Assembly: GCF_900114995.1 (NCBI RefSeq)
Contig: NZ_FOUX01000002.1
Coordinates: 1,302,001 to 1,366,000 of the forward strand
Length of the DNA: 64,000 nucleotides
Direction of reading: 5' to 3'
Origin: Chitinophaga sp. YR627
GTDB taxonomy: Bacteria > Bacteroidota > Bacteroidia > Chitinophagales > Chitinophagaceae
The translations under genes were made by a program, and so were the position numbers. Numbering within the stretch: position 1 is the stretch's first letter; each line of letters starts with the position of its first letter. Under the pieces are notes generated by a model, which did not search any database, had not been told where the DNA came from, and was given only the letters and a program-made list of their open reading frames with translations. Positions 8,901-18,600 of this stretch are shown here, one piece after another.

Positions 8901-11876
8901 CATCAGCTGAATACCCACACCGTACTGACCACTGCCGTCACCATTTACGGTCAGACTATCAATGATCACATAATCACTATGACGCAGTTTGATCACTGCT
9001 CTTTCAGAGGATACATCAGAGCTGTAAGCGATGGTATTACCGTTACCGTTGAAAGTAACTGTATTTGTCGCGGATGCACCTTTTATCGTATCCAGTATCA
9101 TTTGTTCGTTATAAGGACCGGAACCTGCCACTACATTAAATACAACCGGACCAGAGATACCACAGGACAATGCATCAGCAGCAGATGTAAAGCTGGTGAA
9201 GTTGAGTGCAGTAGCCGGTGCATTTTTGTTGATCGTGTAGGTCTGCGGCGCCATAGGTGGGTTTACTGTCAGTAATACCGGTACGGAGAAAGTAGTATTC
9301 CCGCTACAGGTAACTGCCAGACGATAGTATTGTGTTGTGGTGGCCGTGATGGTTGTATCCGGACCAGACAGCACATTACCAATGGAAGTGAAAGTACCGG
9401 TTGCTGTTGCGCCAGTCTGCCACTGATAGCTTTGGCCAATACCGATAGAGTTGCCGTTTGCACCCAGCATAACATCGGTGTTCTGACATACGACTGGTTT
9501 AGAGAGTGTCGCAGTTCCCGGTGTAGGCGGTGCTGTACAGGCAGGCGGTGTAAACTCATACGCACCTGCATCAGGTGTAGTGGTGCTACGCGTAGCGCCG
9601 GTGATATCCAGGGCTACATCTGCAAAGGCGCCTTTGTTATCCACAGAACTGTTCTGTGGTTTGAAGTTGCCGGTTGCAGGGTCTGCAAATAATGGTGGTG
9701 CAAAAACAGAAGCCTGTTCACGACCGGAAATACTCTGCCATTGTGCAAGCGTTGCAGCGTCCTGTCCTTCATATCCTACAAAAGCATTGGTCACGGTATT
9801 CGCGATGAAGAACACGTTTCTGTCAGATTCCAGTCCGGCGCCGGCACCATCTGTATACATGGCGTGTTTCTTAAAGTTGCCCGTTCTGGAAATGTAGATC
9901 AGGTTATTCTTAAACTGGAGGCCACCTGCGCCATTATCAGCCGTAAAGCCTTTTGTTGCGTAAGTACCCTGAGCGGCAGCGCCGTCCAGGACGATAGTGT
10001 TATGATATAACCAGATATTATTTGAATAGTAACAGGCGATACCGATGACATCCGCACCGCTGTTCATATCATAGATCAGGTTGTTGGTGATCTTATTTTC
10101 AAGACCGGTGATCGCTACTACCATGTTAACGTTAATACCTGTAGCTGGCTGTTCGTTACCAGGCATACCACCATATGGCGTATGGATACGGTTCGCGTTA
10201 ACAGTGGCTTTGGTGTTCAGGCCATTCAGTTCGATACCTGCAAAGTACCACTGGGTAGTTCTCGTCGGGTTACTGATCTCATTTCCTTCGACCAGTGTAT
10301 TGAATGAGCCCTGTAGTTTTATACCGGTATTGTGAACGTCATATATTTTGTTGTTGAGCACCTTGTTGCCGGATACAGATGTAAACTGACCGCCAAACAT
10401 GGAGATACCGTAGTATCCGCCGGTGATTGTGTTATTGCTTAAAGTATTGTTATCACACTTTGCATCTTCTTCTGTTGCACCAGGACCACCACTTAAGGTG
10501 ATACCTACAAACTGGTCGATGGTCGTAACCAGGTCACTGGTGATCGTACAGTTGTTGATCGTGTTGTTATCTGCATCGTTTGTCAGGTGTACAGCGGTAC
10601 CATATTGCTGGAAACCGGTGCCTTCTGCTTTTATCTGCAGGTTATTCACCGTTACATAGTCAGCGCCATCCAGTTCGAGTACATATTGTTTTTTCGCATC
10701 CGCGGAGCTGAAATGCAGTAAGGCACCATTACCATTGAAGGTAATTGTACTGGTGGCAGATACGCCTGTAACCGCAGGAATGGATACCTGTTCGTTATAA
10801 GGGCCGGAACCGGCGGCAACATTGAAGATGACATTACCACTGATACCACATCTGATAAAGTTCACCGCATCTGCGAAGGAATGAAAGTTATTACCCGCGG
10901 TTGGTTGTCTGCTGTCAATGATAAAAGTACCACTCACCGGCGCGGGCGTTACTACCTGCTGGCTGGCAGATGTCGCAGCACTACCAGTGGTACAGGTTAC
11001 TACACAACGGTACCAGGTGCTGCCAGCCTGTGTAACTGTTACACTTGGCAGTGTGGCGCCGCTGATGTTTGTCCAGGTAGTATTATTAGCAGAAGACTGC
11101 CACTGGAAAGTTAAACCGGAGGCAAGAGAAGTACCTGTCAGGGACAGGTATACTTTCCCTGTTGCGCAAAGTTCCGCAGCATTCGCTACGACTGTTCCTG
11201 CAACAGGTGCACCTGTACAGGCAGCAGCCGGTGTCCAGGTGAAGAGGATATCAGGACGCGTATTCAGATCGCCTGTATTGGAAGTAGAGGTGGTACTACA
11301 TTCTGTACCATCGTTCCCTCTGAATGTATGCGCTGCTTTATAAGGCATCATCGTGGTGAAGGCTACTTCCGGGTTCTCATTGCTGGTACCACCGGAAGGA
11401 TCGCCGTTACATACCTCGACGATGATATTATCAGAACCATTCCAGGTAAGCGGTGTATTAAAAGCGAACTTATTATAACCCGCTACCGGCAGGTAGTGGT
11501 TAGGACCGTATACCTGGTTGGTCACGGTTTCCCATCTGGTCTCATCCAGGTTATTCAATGTCACGAAACCTACCTTTATTACATAGTTTTCTATGATGCT
11601 CATACCGCGCAGGTTAAGCACATTAAAACCCAGGGCACTGATATTACCGGCGCTCATCCCTGCTGCCTGCAGGTCGGATGCGAGGTAGAGATATTGTGCA
11701 CGGGCGCCTTTCTTATAGTCCTGCAAGGGGCAGGGATACCAGCTGATCTCACTACCGAAGGTGCTGGAGCCCAGTTTAATATCCTTGGTCTGGGACTTAA
11801 CAGGCAGTATACCCAGCAGTGCTACTGCCATGAGCAACAAACTCCTGTAAAAAGAATGAGTAGAATACCGTTTCAT
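2958..11876 (-). CDS. Giant T9SS-exported multidomain protein (2972 aa): three Ig/beta-helix units, IgGFc-like module, PKD, type-B sorting domain
   Basis: Residues 1-29 are a signal peptide (ends LPVKSQ). After an N-terminal domain, three homologous units span about 219-772, 773-1335 and 1336-1912. Each has a Trp/Cys Ig-like module followed by an Asn-rich right-handed beta-helix, opens with a stretch like CGISGxVIFNVAAGSGPYNE and closes with PDxGAYE. Residues about 2072-2502 are an IgGFc-binding N-terminal-like module shared with the next gene. A PKD domain (WKWEFGNG) lies at about 2629-2712, then an Ig-like and an FN3-like segment. The last 90 residues (IPNAFTPNGDAVND, IFNQWGEKLF, GWDG, PSGVYMY) are the gliding-motility-associated C-terminal domain, i.e. 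a T9SS type-B sorting signal. Surface exposure or release is expected from that signal. It lies 24 nt after a DUF4302 gene in the SusCD operon; whether it binds or cuts glycan is unknown. Confidence 0.93.
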   Translation of the reverse strand: MKRYSTHSFYRSLLLMAVALLGILPVKSQTKDIKLGSSTFGSEISWYPCPLQDYKKGARAQYLYLASDLQAAGMSAGNISALGFNVLNLRGMSIIENYVIKVGFVTLNNLDETRWETVTNQVYGPNHYLPVAGYNKFAFNTPLTWNGSDNIIVEVCNGDPSGGTSNENPEVAFTTMMPYKAAHTFRGNDGTECSTTSTSNTGDLNTRPDILFTWTPAAACTGAPVAGTVVANAAELCATGKVYLSLTGTSLASGLTFQWQSSANNTTWTNISGATLPSVTVTQAGSTWYRCVVTCTTGSAATSASQQVVTPAPVSGTFIIDSRQPTAGNNFHSFADAVNFIRCGISGNVIFNVAAGSGPYNEQVSIPAVTGVSATSTITFNGNGALLHFSSADAKKQYVLELDGADYVTVNNLQIKAEGTGFQQYGTAVHLTNDADNNTINNCTITSDLVTTIDQFVGITLSGGPGATEEDAKCDNNTLSNNTITGGYYGISMFGGQFTSVSGNKVLNNKIYDVHNTGIKLQGSFNTLVEGNEISNPTRTTQWYFAGIELNGLNTKATVNANRIHTPYGGMPGNEQPATGINVNMVVAITGLENKITNNLIYDMNSGADVIGIACYYSNNIWLYHNTIVLDGAAAQGTYATKGFTADNGAGGLQFKNNLIYISRTGNFKKHAMYTDGAGAGLESDRNVFFIANTVTNAFVGYEGQDAATLAQWQSISGREQASVFAPPLFADPATGNFKPQNSSVDNKGAFADVALDITGATRSTTTPDAGAYEFTPPACTAPPTPGTATLSKPVVCQNTDVMLGANGNSIGIGQSYQWQTGATATGTFTSIGNVLSGPDTTITATTTQYYRLAVTCSGNTTFSVPVLLTVNPPMAPQTYTINKNAPATALNFTSFTSAADALSCGISGPVVFNVVAGSGPYNEQMILDTIKGASATNTVTFNGNGNTIAYSSDVSSERAVIKLRHSDYVIIDSLTVNGDGSGQYGVGIQLMDHADNNIIRRCNIIVSTTDYSKGAAMVINGSGTDEGESYNASYCNNNLIERNNIVGGYSALTLFGKEEYPAMNNRILNNNISEFTQNGILTDGTSFTTIAGNTISRPARSGSMSDFNGIKSSTHNGLLIENNRVINPFGGNSTAYGGFVGISVEQTRGSAWNTVRNNIINATGGSGSTVTGIYGGFTNKTGIYHNTIEIESAPDADVLGFSLDGNADSLAFNNNIVSLRSATSNRYDRIGIKLGNASQQILSIGNNNIYLKAAGRSYIGKIESVTVPDIATWQATPFGIASISVEPIYADAPNGNYAPVISPFDNAGIPVGVMKDIIGTTRSTTTPDLGAYEINIPKCTAPPTAGTATATPGSGICLGDTVRLDLTGNSKGGTQTYHWQRAKAATGPWTSFGEWQYVSTLATPITFENYFRCIVVCGTDTTYSAAVKVNMNAAFAAGHYTIDPAKPAGVTNFQSFNKAVEALECGIDGAIIFDVAAGTYNEHISMHEVAGAGPDARITFQSANGIATSVILTYASPYDTNYVLSLDSASYITFNAITMKATDNNYGKVVVISGAAAYDSILNCKIIAPDVINSSTDVAAIIGENYVGNNIVIKGNTIENGSAGVYFFGLGDQSQSQDHVIDSNIINNSFKWGIYAQYTSRLQMTRNTINLDGDMSSSGYGIYVFESDTAWQINQNTINILNTVSSDKIYGIQARWSNTETYAPFEIIGNKIIGLTNNKASLYGLYTGDNNNTSIVNNVVSLVTANKTVYGLYVDGDKAATYYNNTIYNGSPDLSGKTTNITARFRDDEGSSVIVRNNIFSHGAAGIALDMGSVTGENTDYNLIYSSGAVLASTSLYKDATLASWVGHTGLDVHSIFYKPELNLADGSPVVTAPGVWALNGRGVQIPFNEQDIKGQPRATTLQDGVPDLGAYEFIPTSTPALLTATPAAPAAGTTQHFMMGSDSVMSITWAAGAPVPATVDIRRYTGTVPPNVDAAVEKMYFYNDVTTSGTGAYDFSVKTFYMDPWQGFVRQQSQLGLGRTDADDKWLVTDSSKVDEYNNYIAESKLSFLDKFTGLVDSARAVVPVVIPPADSSNRGTRFWVAYGHHEFFFGSNDQDMVLYLSAQEAADVTVKVNGTSWIKHYHLDANSTLSTDKIPKNGLEDARLVSEGLFDRGISIESDKPIVAYAHIYGNQSSGATMLLPVGTYGYEYYALGYNQVYGAADYSWAYVIADQPNTVVEITPSVPTATGRPANVPFTVTLNKGDVYQVMGARVSETTGYDITGTIFRSVSNSAGKCYPVAVFSGNSRTSVSCDPTGSGGSGDNFIQQCFPSQAWGKRYLTAPTSTDEDPSKLMGNVYRIMVKDAATKVKVDGVTLTGLNKGRFYQYVSEEPNYIEADQPIMVAQYIASTGRCFNADGYGDPEMIYLSPIEQGIKQLGFYRNTEEGIVSNYLTLIIPTNGVNSLKIDNSTLVDYKYPHPALPGYTVVVKRWDATKAQSYVTSDSAFTAITYGLGDAESYGYNAGTLVRNLNTRASISNVNNGTGAANDYTCENTPFRFTFISTQRPTSLQWNISKVSNITPAADVTQDNPVPVDSFMANNKKYYRFAIDADYSFSKAGTYYVPVVMQDPSFEGCDNKVETFLPVNVIAKPKVDYTATFNGCVSDSVHFEGTGSTTNNAAITKWKWEFGNGAIDSIQSPVYLYSAGGTYDVTIGLIAEDGCVADTTKALEVKGPAEGLLVNDSLTICMGTNASFEVQSPATGVDYSWYDAATGGNKIADGSTLSVTNVTANAIYYLETNKEGCASPVRTPAVLSVLPQLTAPVVTLDSTGVNALRFTWDAVPNASGYEVSTDGLNWTAPSSGSKGLFHTLTGLQPVQEVKLWVRALGCKPAEAGPVSGTTLLDGIYIPNAFTPNGDAVNDELKVYGSIIKDIHLMIFNQWGEKLFESDIQNRGWDGNYKGKPQPSGVYMYVCRLQLTDGTTVDKKGIINLIR

Positions 11877-11900
11877 GTGAATAACTTTCTTTTTGGATTG

Positions 11901-13202
11901 TTAAAACCAGGATATCCAGGATTTTCCGTCTTTAGCGCTTACCATATCGTAACCGCTATTCGTTTTTACCAGGTAGAATCCGTTGGAGTCTGTGATCTTC
12001 GTAATGGTGTTGGAGACAGCAGTTTCTCCTTCCGGCAGTTCTCCGAGTATGCCCAGGTAAGGGAATATGATGCGGCCGTCTGTCTTGAAGGTCGGCGCGC
12101 TGAATGCAGGTCCGTATTCGATGTATTGTCCGGCGTCAGTGCGGGTTACAAAACCTAAGAGGTCATACACTGTGTTATCGCTTGTACCGAATTTCGGATA
12201 GAATACAACAAAGGAATAGTTAGGCAATTTTTGAATACCGTAGGCATCATCAATACCGTCTACGTGGAATCCATCTACTGTTACCCAGTAACTTTCTGCA
12301 TCTACCTGCTGTTGCCACCAGATCTTCGCCGCTTCTTTGTCTATTACCAGTGGTTTAGCTGTTTCTTTAATCGTACCGGTATTACCATTGGCAGTAAAAC
12401 CCAGTGTTGTAGTGGATGCGTTCCAGGTAACATTATCAAAGCCGGTCAATGTTTCATTACCTGTATTGATCGCAGGAGAGAATGCTACGCCGGTAGGTGT
12501 ATAGTAAAATCCGGTGCTTTCTGTATGATTATTGCCCCCTTCATCTACCCAGCTGATCGTAATCGTTCTGCTGGCAACATCAAACGCCACATCATATCCT
12601 TTACTGTTCACAGTAAGGCGTTTGAAGTAAGTGAGGTAGCTGCCTATTTTATCGATCAGGCGATTGCTTTTTTCTGCGCTGTAGGCATTCTTTTCTGCCT
12701 CGGTTGCTTTTACCAGTACCGCTCTGCTGCCATGGTATCTTCCTTTGAGCACGATGGAGTCGCCACTCATTCCTTCGATAGAAAATTCGAAATCGGAGTA
12801 CAATCCTTCTCCATATACACCACCATTTACAGCACCATCAGGATCGCTCAGCAGGTGGATATAGGAATAGGTGTCAAACAGGAGACATGGCTGCTGCAAT
12901 GCCTTCAGGCGATAGCTGCTTTCTGCCATGGTTACGGAAGATGCAGAGTCAAAATCCGCATACATCTTTACCCTGTTGGAGTCATTGAACTGAAAGTAAA
13001 AAGAGAATATACCATGCTCCAGACCGGAAGGATATACCAGTCCTTTCCAGCCGTATGGCGCCGCCACCAGCATATCGTTATACTTTTTCAGGGTATCGTT
13101 CAGACGGGTATCGGGAGGAGCACTGAATACGTCTTCATCCGACTTCTGGCAGGCTGCCAGCACGGAAAAGGTAAAACATATCAGGAGTAAGCGTTTATAC
13201 AT
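11901..13202 (-). CDS. DUF4302-family lipoprotein of SusCD operon
   Basis: The start is placed at the ATG at 13202 because it opens directly into a lipoprotein signal (MYKRLLLICFTFSVLAAC, lipid-anchored Cys18). The longer in-frame start at 13244 would add 14 residues before the signal. The mature protein (about 415 residues) resembles the DUF4302 family, which in Bacteroidota sits beside SusC/SusD and zinc metallohydrolase lipoproteins, as here. No catalytic motif is visible. It lies 51 nt after the metallohydrolase gene and 24 nt before the giant protein gene, all co-directional. A role as an outer-membrane accessory lipoprotein for substrate capture is inferred from context only. Confidence 0.82.
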   Translation of the reverse strand: MYKRLLLICFTFSVLAACQKSDEDVFSAPPDTRLNDTLKKYNDMLVAAPYGWKGLVYPSGLEHGIFSFYFQFNDSNRVKMYADFDSASSVTMAESSYRLKALQQPCLLFDTYSYIHLLSDPDGAVNGGVYGEGLYSDFEFSIEGMSGDSIVLKGRYHGSRAVLVKATEAEKNAYSAEKSNRLIDKIGSYLTYFKRLTVNSKGYDVAFDVASRTITISWVDEGGNNHTESTGFYYTPTGVAFSPAINTGNETLTGFDNVTWNASTTTLGFTANGNTGTIKETAKPLVIDKEAAKIWWQQQVDAESYWVTVDGFHVDGIDDAYGIQKLPNYSFVVFYPKFGTSDNTVYDLLGFVTRTDAGQYIEYGPAFSAPTFKTDGRIIFPYLGILGELPEGETAVSNTITKITDSNGFYLVKTNSGYDMVSAKDGKSWISWF

Positions 13203-13253
13203 AAAATCTTGCGTCTTTTCTTTGTGTTTTGAAATGATTGTCAACAGCTGTTG

Positions 13254-14165
13254 TTAGTAGATCAGTGACTCCACTGCTTTCCGCTTCTTTGTCTGCAGAC
13301 TGTAGAAATCTATTTTCCAGGCTGTTTTAAAGTAGGCCACTACCATGGCTTCTTTCTGACGCAGGGCAGCGATTGCCTGGGCCTGTGTCACACCGCTGGC
13401 TGCTGTACCTTCCGGTATGCTGGCGATCAGTCTTTCAAAACCTGCACGGCCATCTGTCAGCATAATGGAGATCATTTCCACAAAGTCATCGTCAAAGCCA
13501 GACATCGCATACGGGGTGATAAAACCATTGGCGTGCGCCTCGTCATCACTGATATTGGTCCAGTTGGCAGAATAACGCCCTGCAGAGATGTTTTTAAATG
13601 CTGGCGGGTAAAGTATCGTCTGATGAAGAATATGCCCGAATTCGTGCTCTATTACATGAAAGATCTGCTTCAGGGTCGCTGAGTCAGAAGGCTTGTAATT
13701 CGGCATGCCTTTGATACGGAAAGAATTGATGGAATAAAGCACCACTTTACGGCCACCTTCAGCAGTACCCAGGGTGATCGTACCGTTATCCACATTCCAG
13801 CTGGCACTACCACAAAGGATCAGGAACTTCGGACTGTTCTGACGGAAGAACTCAATACCGGCCTCCTGTACATAGGTATCGATCCATACTTTCTTAATGG
13901 ATTGCAGGGCTGGTTTTACCATCGCTTCCTGTGGCGGCACCAGTGTTTTGTTCAGGTCAAACTCAAACTGATCCCATTTGTATTTGGCTTCAATGTTATA
14001 TGGCACCACCAGGGTATCGTACAACCATTTGTCGAGCGCTGTCTTTTGCCAGGTATCTCCACCCAGACCCGGAATATCTTCCAGGTTACTCAGGTCATCG
14101 TCTTTGGCGCATGCGGCAAACAAGGCCACCGTCAGGAGAAGGAATAATGTCTTTATATTTTTCAT
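13254..14165 (-). CDS. Substrate import-associated zinc metallohydrolase lipoprotein
   Basis: A 303-residue lipoprotein with lipobox LFAAC (Cys19) followed by an acidic DDD stretch. A zinc metallopeptidase motif HEFGH sits at residues 174-178, inside HVIEHEFGHILHQ, with a downstream acidic region (GFDDDFVEMIS) that could supply the third metal ligand. The length and motif fit the putative zinc-binding metallopeptidase family often encoded with a TonB-linked receptor and SusD (the family named for substrate import). It should sit on the outer membrane and cleave peptide or glycopeptide substrates near the SusCD importer; the substrate is not known. It follows susD by 30 nt. Confidence 0.9.
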   Translation of the reverse strand: MKNIKTLFLLLTVALFAACAKDDDLSNLEDIPGLGGDTWQKTALDKWLYDTLVVPYNIEAKYKWDQFEFDLNKTLVPPQEAMVKPALQSIKKVWIDTYVQEAGIEFFRQNSPKFLILCGSASWNVDNGTITLGTAEGGRKVVLYSINSFRIKGMPNYKPSDSATLKQIFHVIEHEFGHILHQTILYPPAFKNISAGRYSANWTNISDDEAHANGFITPYAMSGFDDDFVEMISIMLTDGRAGFERLIASIPEGTAASGVTQAQAIAALRQKEAMVVAYFKTAWKIDFYSLQTKKRKAVESLIY

Positions 14166-14195
14166 GCTGTTTGCGGGATAAATCCTGAGAAATGT

Positions 14196-15644
14196 TTAGC
14201 GGGGATTTAATGGAAGTCCGGATGTTTTTGTGGATAAAGGAATCTGGAAGACCCTGCGCGGATCATCCGCTCCCAGTATCATCGTCTGTCCCTGACTGGT
14301 TACGTGGGTAACAGGTACCTTATAGCGCATCAGGTCAAACCAGCGTGTACCTTCCTGTACGAATTCCGCTCTTTTAAAATCCAGTACGGCATTTAACAGT
14401 GCGTTCTTATTATCTGACAGGCCATAGTAACTTTTACATTTGGCCAGTGTCACTACATCTGTGCCTGCATCGTAGTTAGTGATACGAGTGCTGGCATAGG
14501 TATTCAGATCGGCCAGAACAGCAGAGGTATTACCCAGCTGTGCGTTTGCCTCTGCCCTGTTGAACAGTACTTCTTCTGCTGTGAATAAAGGCACCATGGT
14601 GTAGATATAACCAATGGTCGCATTCACAGATTCCTTTACGAAATATTCACTCAGCTTAGGGATGAAGTAATCAGCAGTGCCATAGGTATATGCCGGAAAA
14701 CACCAGTCACCACCTGTTACATTGCTACCCATGATCGCTCTGTACATCGGGAAGTTCATACCAAAGCGGTACTGTGCCAGATTACGGCCGTAGCTCGAAT
14801 TGGTCTCTACCAGCAGGAAGTTGGCATTCTCGCTGGAGTTTGAATAGATATTGAACAATTCCAGCGGAGAGAGAAATACATAGGAAGTATTCCATGGACG
14901 CAGATAGCTCACTGCCTGACTTGTCGGGAAAGCCATATCTGCATAGGTGATCACCTTCTGGTAATCGCGTTTGTACAGATAGAATCTCGCTGCAAATGCA
15001 TAAGCTGCTTTCTGGTTGAAATGGTACTTAGGCACTTTGTATTTATCATCACGGATCAATGGTAAACCTGCCAGCAGGTCTTTCTCGATCTGATCGTATA
15101 CGTAGGCGACTGTTTTTCTGTCATACTGTTTGAATACTACTTCTTCCGGCTCTGTAACATATGGAATACCCATATCTGTGTTAGCAGTTGTTGCATCATA
15201 GCTTTTAGAGAAGATATTCACCAGCATAAAATGTGCATAGGCACGGGCTACCAGTGCTTCGCCTTTCTGACGACTATAAGCAGCTGTATCCGTTGCATTT
15301 TCACAGGCGATCAGGGCGTTGTTAGCCGCAGCGATGGCGGTGTAGGCAGCTGCCCAATAGTATTCAGGAGAATCCTGGTTGATGTTCTGCACATCATTAA
15401 AATAGAAAGGGTCTCTGTTGGTGCGTACGTCAACACCGGTACCTTTATCAGCCACATTGTCTGACATGGCTTCACAGAAAGTCATATAGTTAGCCTGTGG
15501 ATAGGCAGTGCCCAGCAGCTGGCTTACCTTTTCAGGTGTGTCCAGTTGTGTCCAGGTACTATCCGGCTGTTGATCCAGGTATTTTTTACATCCTGTTACA
15601 GATGGAAGAATGGCGAGGAGTATATATAGCGCTTTTCTTTGCAT
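14196..15644 (-). CDS. SusD/RagB-family nutrient-binding lipoprotein
   Basis: This 482-residue lipoprotein (lipobox SVTGC, Cys19, then KKYLDQQP) has the SusD pattern: an N-terminal segment after the Cys, helical repeats around DQIEKDLLAGLPLI and FAARFYLYKRDYQKVI, and a C-terminal ...FKRAEFVQEGTRWFDLMRY block. SusD proteins form the lid of the SusC channel and hold the oligosaccharide or peptide substrate on the cell surface. The gene starts 11 nt after the SusC stop, the usual coupled SusCD arrangement. With a metallohydrolase lipoprotein in the operon and no glycoside hydrolase, a peptide or glycoprotein substrate is at least as likely as a polysaccharide. Confidence 0.95.
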   Translation of the reverse strand: MQRKALYILLAILPSVTGCKKYLDQQPDSTWTQLDTPEKVSQLLGTAYPQANYMTFCEAMSDNVADKGTGVDVRTNRDPFYFNDVQNINQDSPEYYWAAAYTAIAAANNALIACENATDTAAYSRQKGEALVARAYAHFMLVNIFSKSYDATTANTDMGIPYVTEPEEVVFKQYDRKTVAYVYDQIEKDLLAGLPLIRDDKYKVPKYHFNQKAAYAFAARFYLYKRDYQKVITYADMAFPTSQAVSYLRPWNTSYVFLSPLELFNIYSNSSENANFLLVETNSSYGRNLAQYRFGMNFPMYRAIMGSNVTGGDWCFPAYTYGTADYFIPKLSEYFVKESVNATIGYIYTMVPLFTAEEVLFNRAEANAQLGNTSAVLADLNTYASTRITNYDAGTDVVTLAKCKSYYGLSDNKNALLNAVLDFKRAEFVQEGTRWFDLMRYKVPVTHVTSQGQTMILGADDPRRVFQIPLSTKTSGLPLNPR

Positions 15645-15655
15645 ACGGTCTGTTT

Positions 15656-18600
15656 TTAAATGCCCACTTTAAGAGATAATGTAAACTGCTTCTGTATTGG
15701 CTGTGCCACACCTCCGGCGTTGAAGAACTCAGGGTCTTGTCCTTTCAGTTTTTTATCTGAATAGATCAGCCACATGTTATTCGCAGCAGCTGTCACAGCC
15801 AGGCTGCTAAAGCCTGTTCTCTTCAGGAAACTGGCAGGCAGCAGGTAATTCAGGGATACTGTTTTCAGACGTACAAAATCTCCTTTTGCTACGCGCGCTG
15901 TAGAATAGTTGTAGTTGTTATAAGGATATGCACCACCGAGCAGGGTCTGCTCATATGCATCGAGTATAGACGGTACATCTGTTTTAGTCTCGTCTTTCGG
16001 CATTACCCAACGATCATAGAACTCATTTGGCATTGCATCAAGATCAGAATAAGATGTTTTGAAAGCAGGATACAGACGGATCTTATTACCCCACTGGTAA
16101 GTCATAAAAATGTTCAGTGATAAAGCTTTGTAGCGGAAGGTGTTGTTCAGACCACCTGTTACCGGAGGATCAACGGGGCCCTGGTAAACCAGTGTACCGG
16201 TTGCATCATCCTGCAGATCTACGTTTGAACTGGTCTTACCATCTCCTGTAACGAAAGTCGGCACACCCGTACGCGGGTCCAGTCCTTTGTAATCAAGGGA
16301 GAACAGGCTGCGTACAGGATAACCTTCCTTGTTACCACCTTCAGCAGCTACCAGGTCAAAGATCAGCGGGGAGTTTTTCGCATTGGTGATCTTGTTGGTA
16401 TTATAACCGAAGGTCAGGTTGGTTCTCCATCCCCAGTGCTTTTTACGGATGATCTCACCACCTACCATCACTTCAATACCTTTGGAGGTCATATCTGCAT
16501 AGTTGGCAGCTTTGTACAATTCACCACCGATACCGGAGGTTTTAATAAGGCTGATCAGGTCAAAACTTTTACGGCTGTAAAGGTCGAGGGTCATGTTCAG
16601 GCGTCTGTCCAGGAAACCTGCTTCCACACCTACGTTAGAAGTATATAACTTTTCCCAGGTTAATTCAGTGTTCTTCAGGTGAGCCAGCTGGATAACAGAT
16701 TCCACTTCATTCAGGTGCGCACGGCGGCTGTTCACAGTCTGATAAACGATATTTGAGTTGGTAGCAGGCCCCATGCTGGCGGTCAGACCATAGCTGGCGC
16801 GTACGGAGAGATAGTCTACATTACGCATATCGCGCATGAAGTCTTCTCTGTCGAGGTTCCAGCGACCGGCGAAGCTCCAGGTAGGCAGCCATCTTGCGTT
16901 GGAAGAAGCTCCCAGACGGTTGGAACCATCGTAGCGGGCATTGGCACTGATGCTATATTTGTCGCTATAGGAGTAATCAGCGGTACCATAGAAAGCAGCG
17001 AACCTATCATAGTCACGTGCCATACCATAATAAGGGAAGTTGCTTTCGATGGTTTGTTTCAGTACACGATAGTCGATATAAGGCACACCACCGTTGTTAT
17101 ACTGGTAACCATAACCGGTGCTGGAAGCGTTTTGTCTGTCAGCATATTTCACCTGCTGACCTGCCAGGATATTCAGGTTATGATTGTCACCGAAAGTTGT
17201 TCTGTAGCTGAGTGTATTGCGGAAATCGTAGTTGACCAGCTGGTCTTCCGTTCTGTTGTAGAAGCCGCCTTCTGGTAATACGATCACCGGTGGTGCATCC
17301 GGATTCTCCGGATCACGGTACAGGAATTTATTGTTCTGTGCGATGGTGGCATTGTCTGCCGCTCTGTAAGCGTTGGCCATGTTTGCGTCTTCTGTGATCT
17401 GGTGTTCACGGGAAGACTTCACATAACGCAGTGCGCCTACAAATTCCCATTTCAGTTTTTCAGTGATCTTCCAGCTCAGATCTCCCTGAAGGCGGAGATC
17501 CATTACGTTCAGTGACAGGTAGTTGTTACGCAGTTCATTGATGATATTGAAATCAGCATAGTTGCGTCTGAAATATTCCAGGTTACCTTTATCATCATAT
17601 GCTCTCAGGGTACGGCTGGTATTCAGTGCGTAGCTAAAAGGGTTGATATCAAAGTCACGGTCGTACTGACCTTCCACCGGATTACTGTTACGCGTCAGTG
17701 CGCCGGGAGCATTCTGCTGACGTACAGAACCGAGTGTAGAGAAGCCGGCAGAGAACCTGTCGGAGAATTTATAGTTGTTACGATAGTTCAGGGTATAGCG
17801 ATGTACTTTATCTGCTATTGTCCAGCCGTTATCACCATAGTAACTGGTAGAAAAATAGGATTGGGAGCGATCCGTACCGGATGATACGCTGATGGAATGT
17901 TCCTGTACGAAGTTGTTACGGAACAGGATATCAAACCAGTCGGTATTGGCCCGGCCATATTGCATCAGGAAAGCTTTACGCGCTTCGGGGGTATTCTCCA
18001 GTTCGAAGTGACCATTCACATCGGTCTGCAGCATATCATACATCTTTCCGTATACGCCTACGTCGCCACGGGAAAGGATATCAGATGTCAGCACCCCTTT
18101 ACGCTCAAGCTCCGCCAGCACAGACATCTGTCTGGCGGAGTTCATGATATTAAAGTTTCCATAGGTAGGTTTCAATTGTGTACTGAAGTTGCCGCTATAG
18201 GCGATAGTCGGTTTACCTGCACGACCTTTTTTAGTCGTGATCACCACTACCCCATTCATTGCACGGGCGCCATACAGGGCCGTTGCGGCGGCATCTTTCA
18301 GGATATCGAAGCTTTCAATATCGTTGGAGTTCAGGCCTGCAACAGCAGAACCTAGGAGTGTGGTAGGGTCGCCACTGGACAGCTGATCGTTGGAGATATT
18401 AGCCACATCTTCCAGTACCACGCCATCCACTACCCACAATGGTTTGTTATCACCATTGATGGAGGTAGCGCCACGGATACGGATCTTAGGCGCAGTACCA
18501 AATGTACCCGATACGTTCTGTACAGATACACCCGCTACACGGCCTTCCAGCATACGGCTTACATCCGCCACACCATTTATCTTTACGTCTTCCGCCTTGA

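Noticed and set aside
7000..10600. Many repeated short words suggesting a CRISPR or satellite
   Set aside because: They are codons for the Asn/Thr/Ile-rich rungs of the beta-helix protein, irregularly spaced and in frame.
12231..13190. 319-codon plus-strand open frame
   Set aside because: Antisense of the DUF4302 lipoprotein gene, with no signal or domain.
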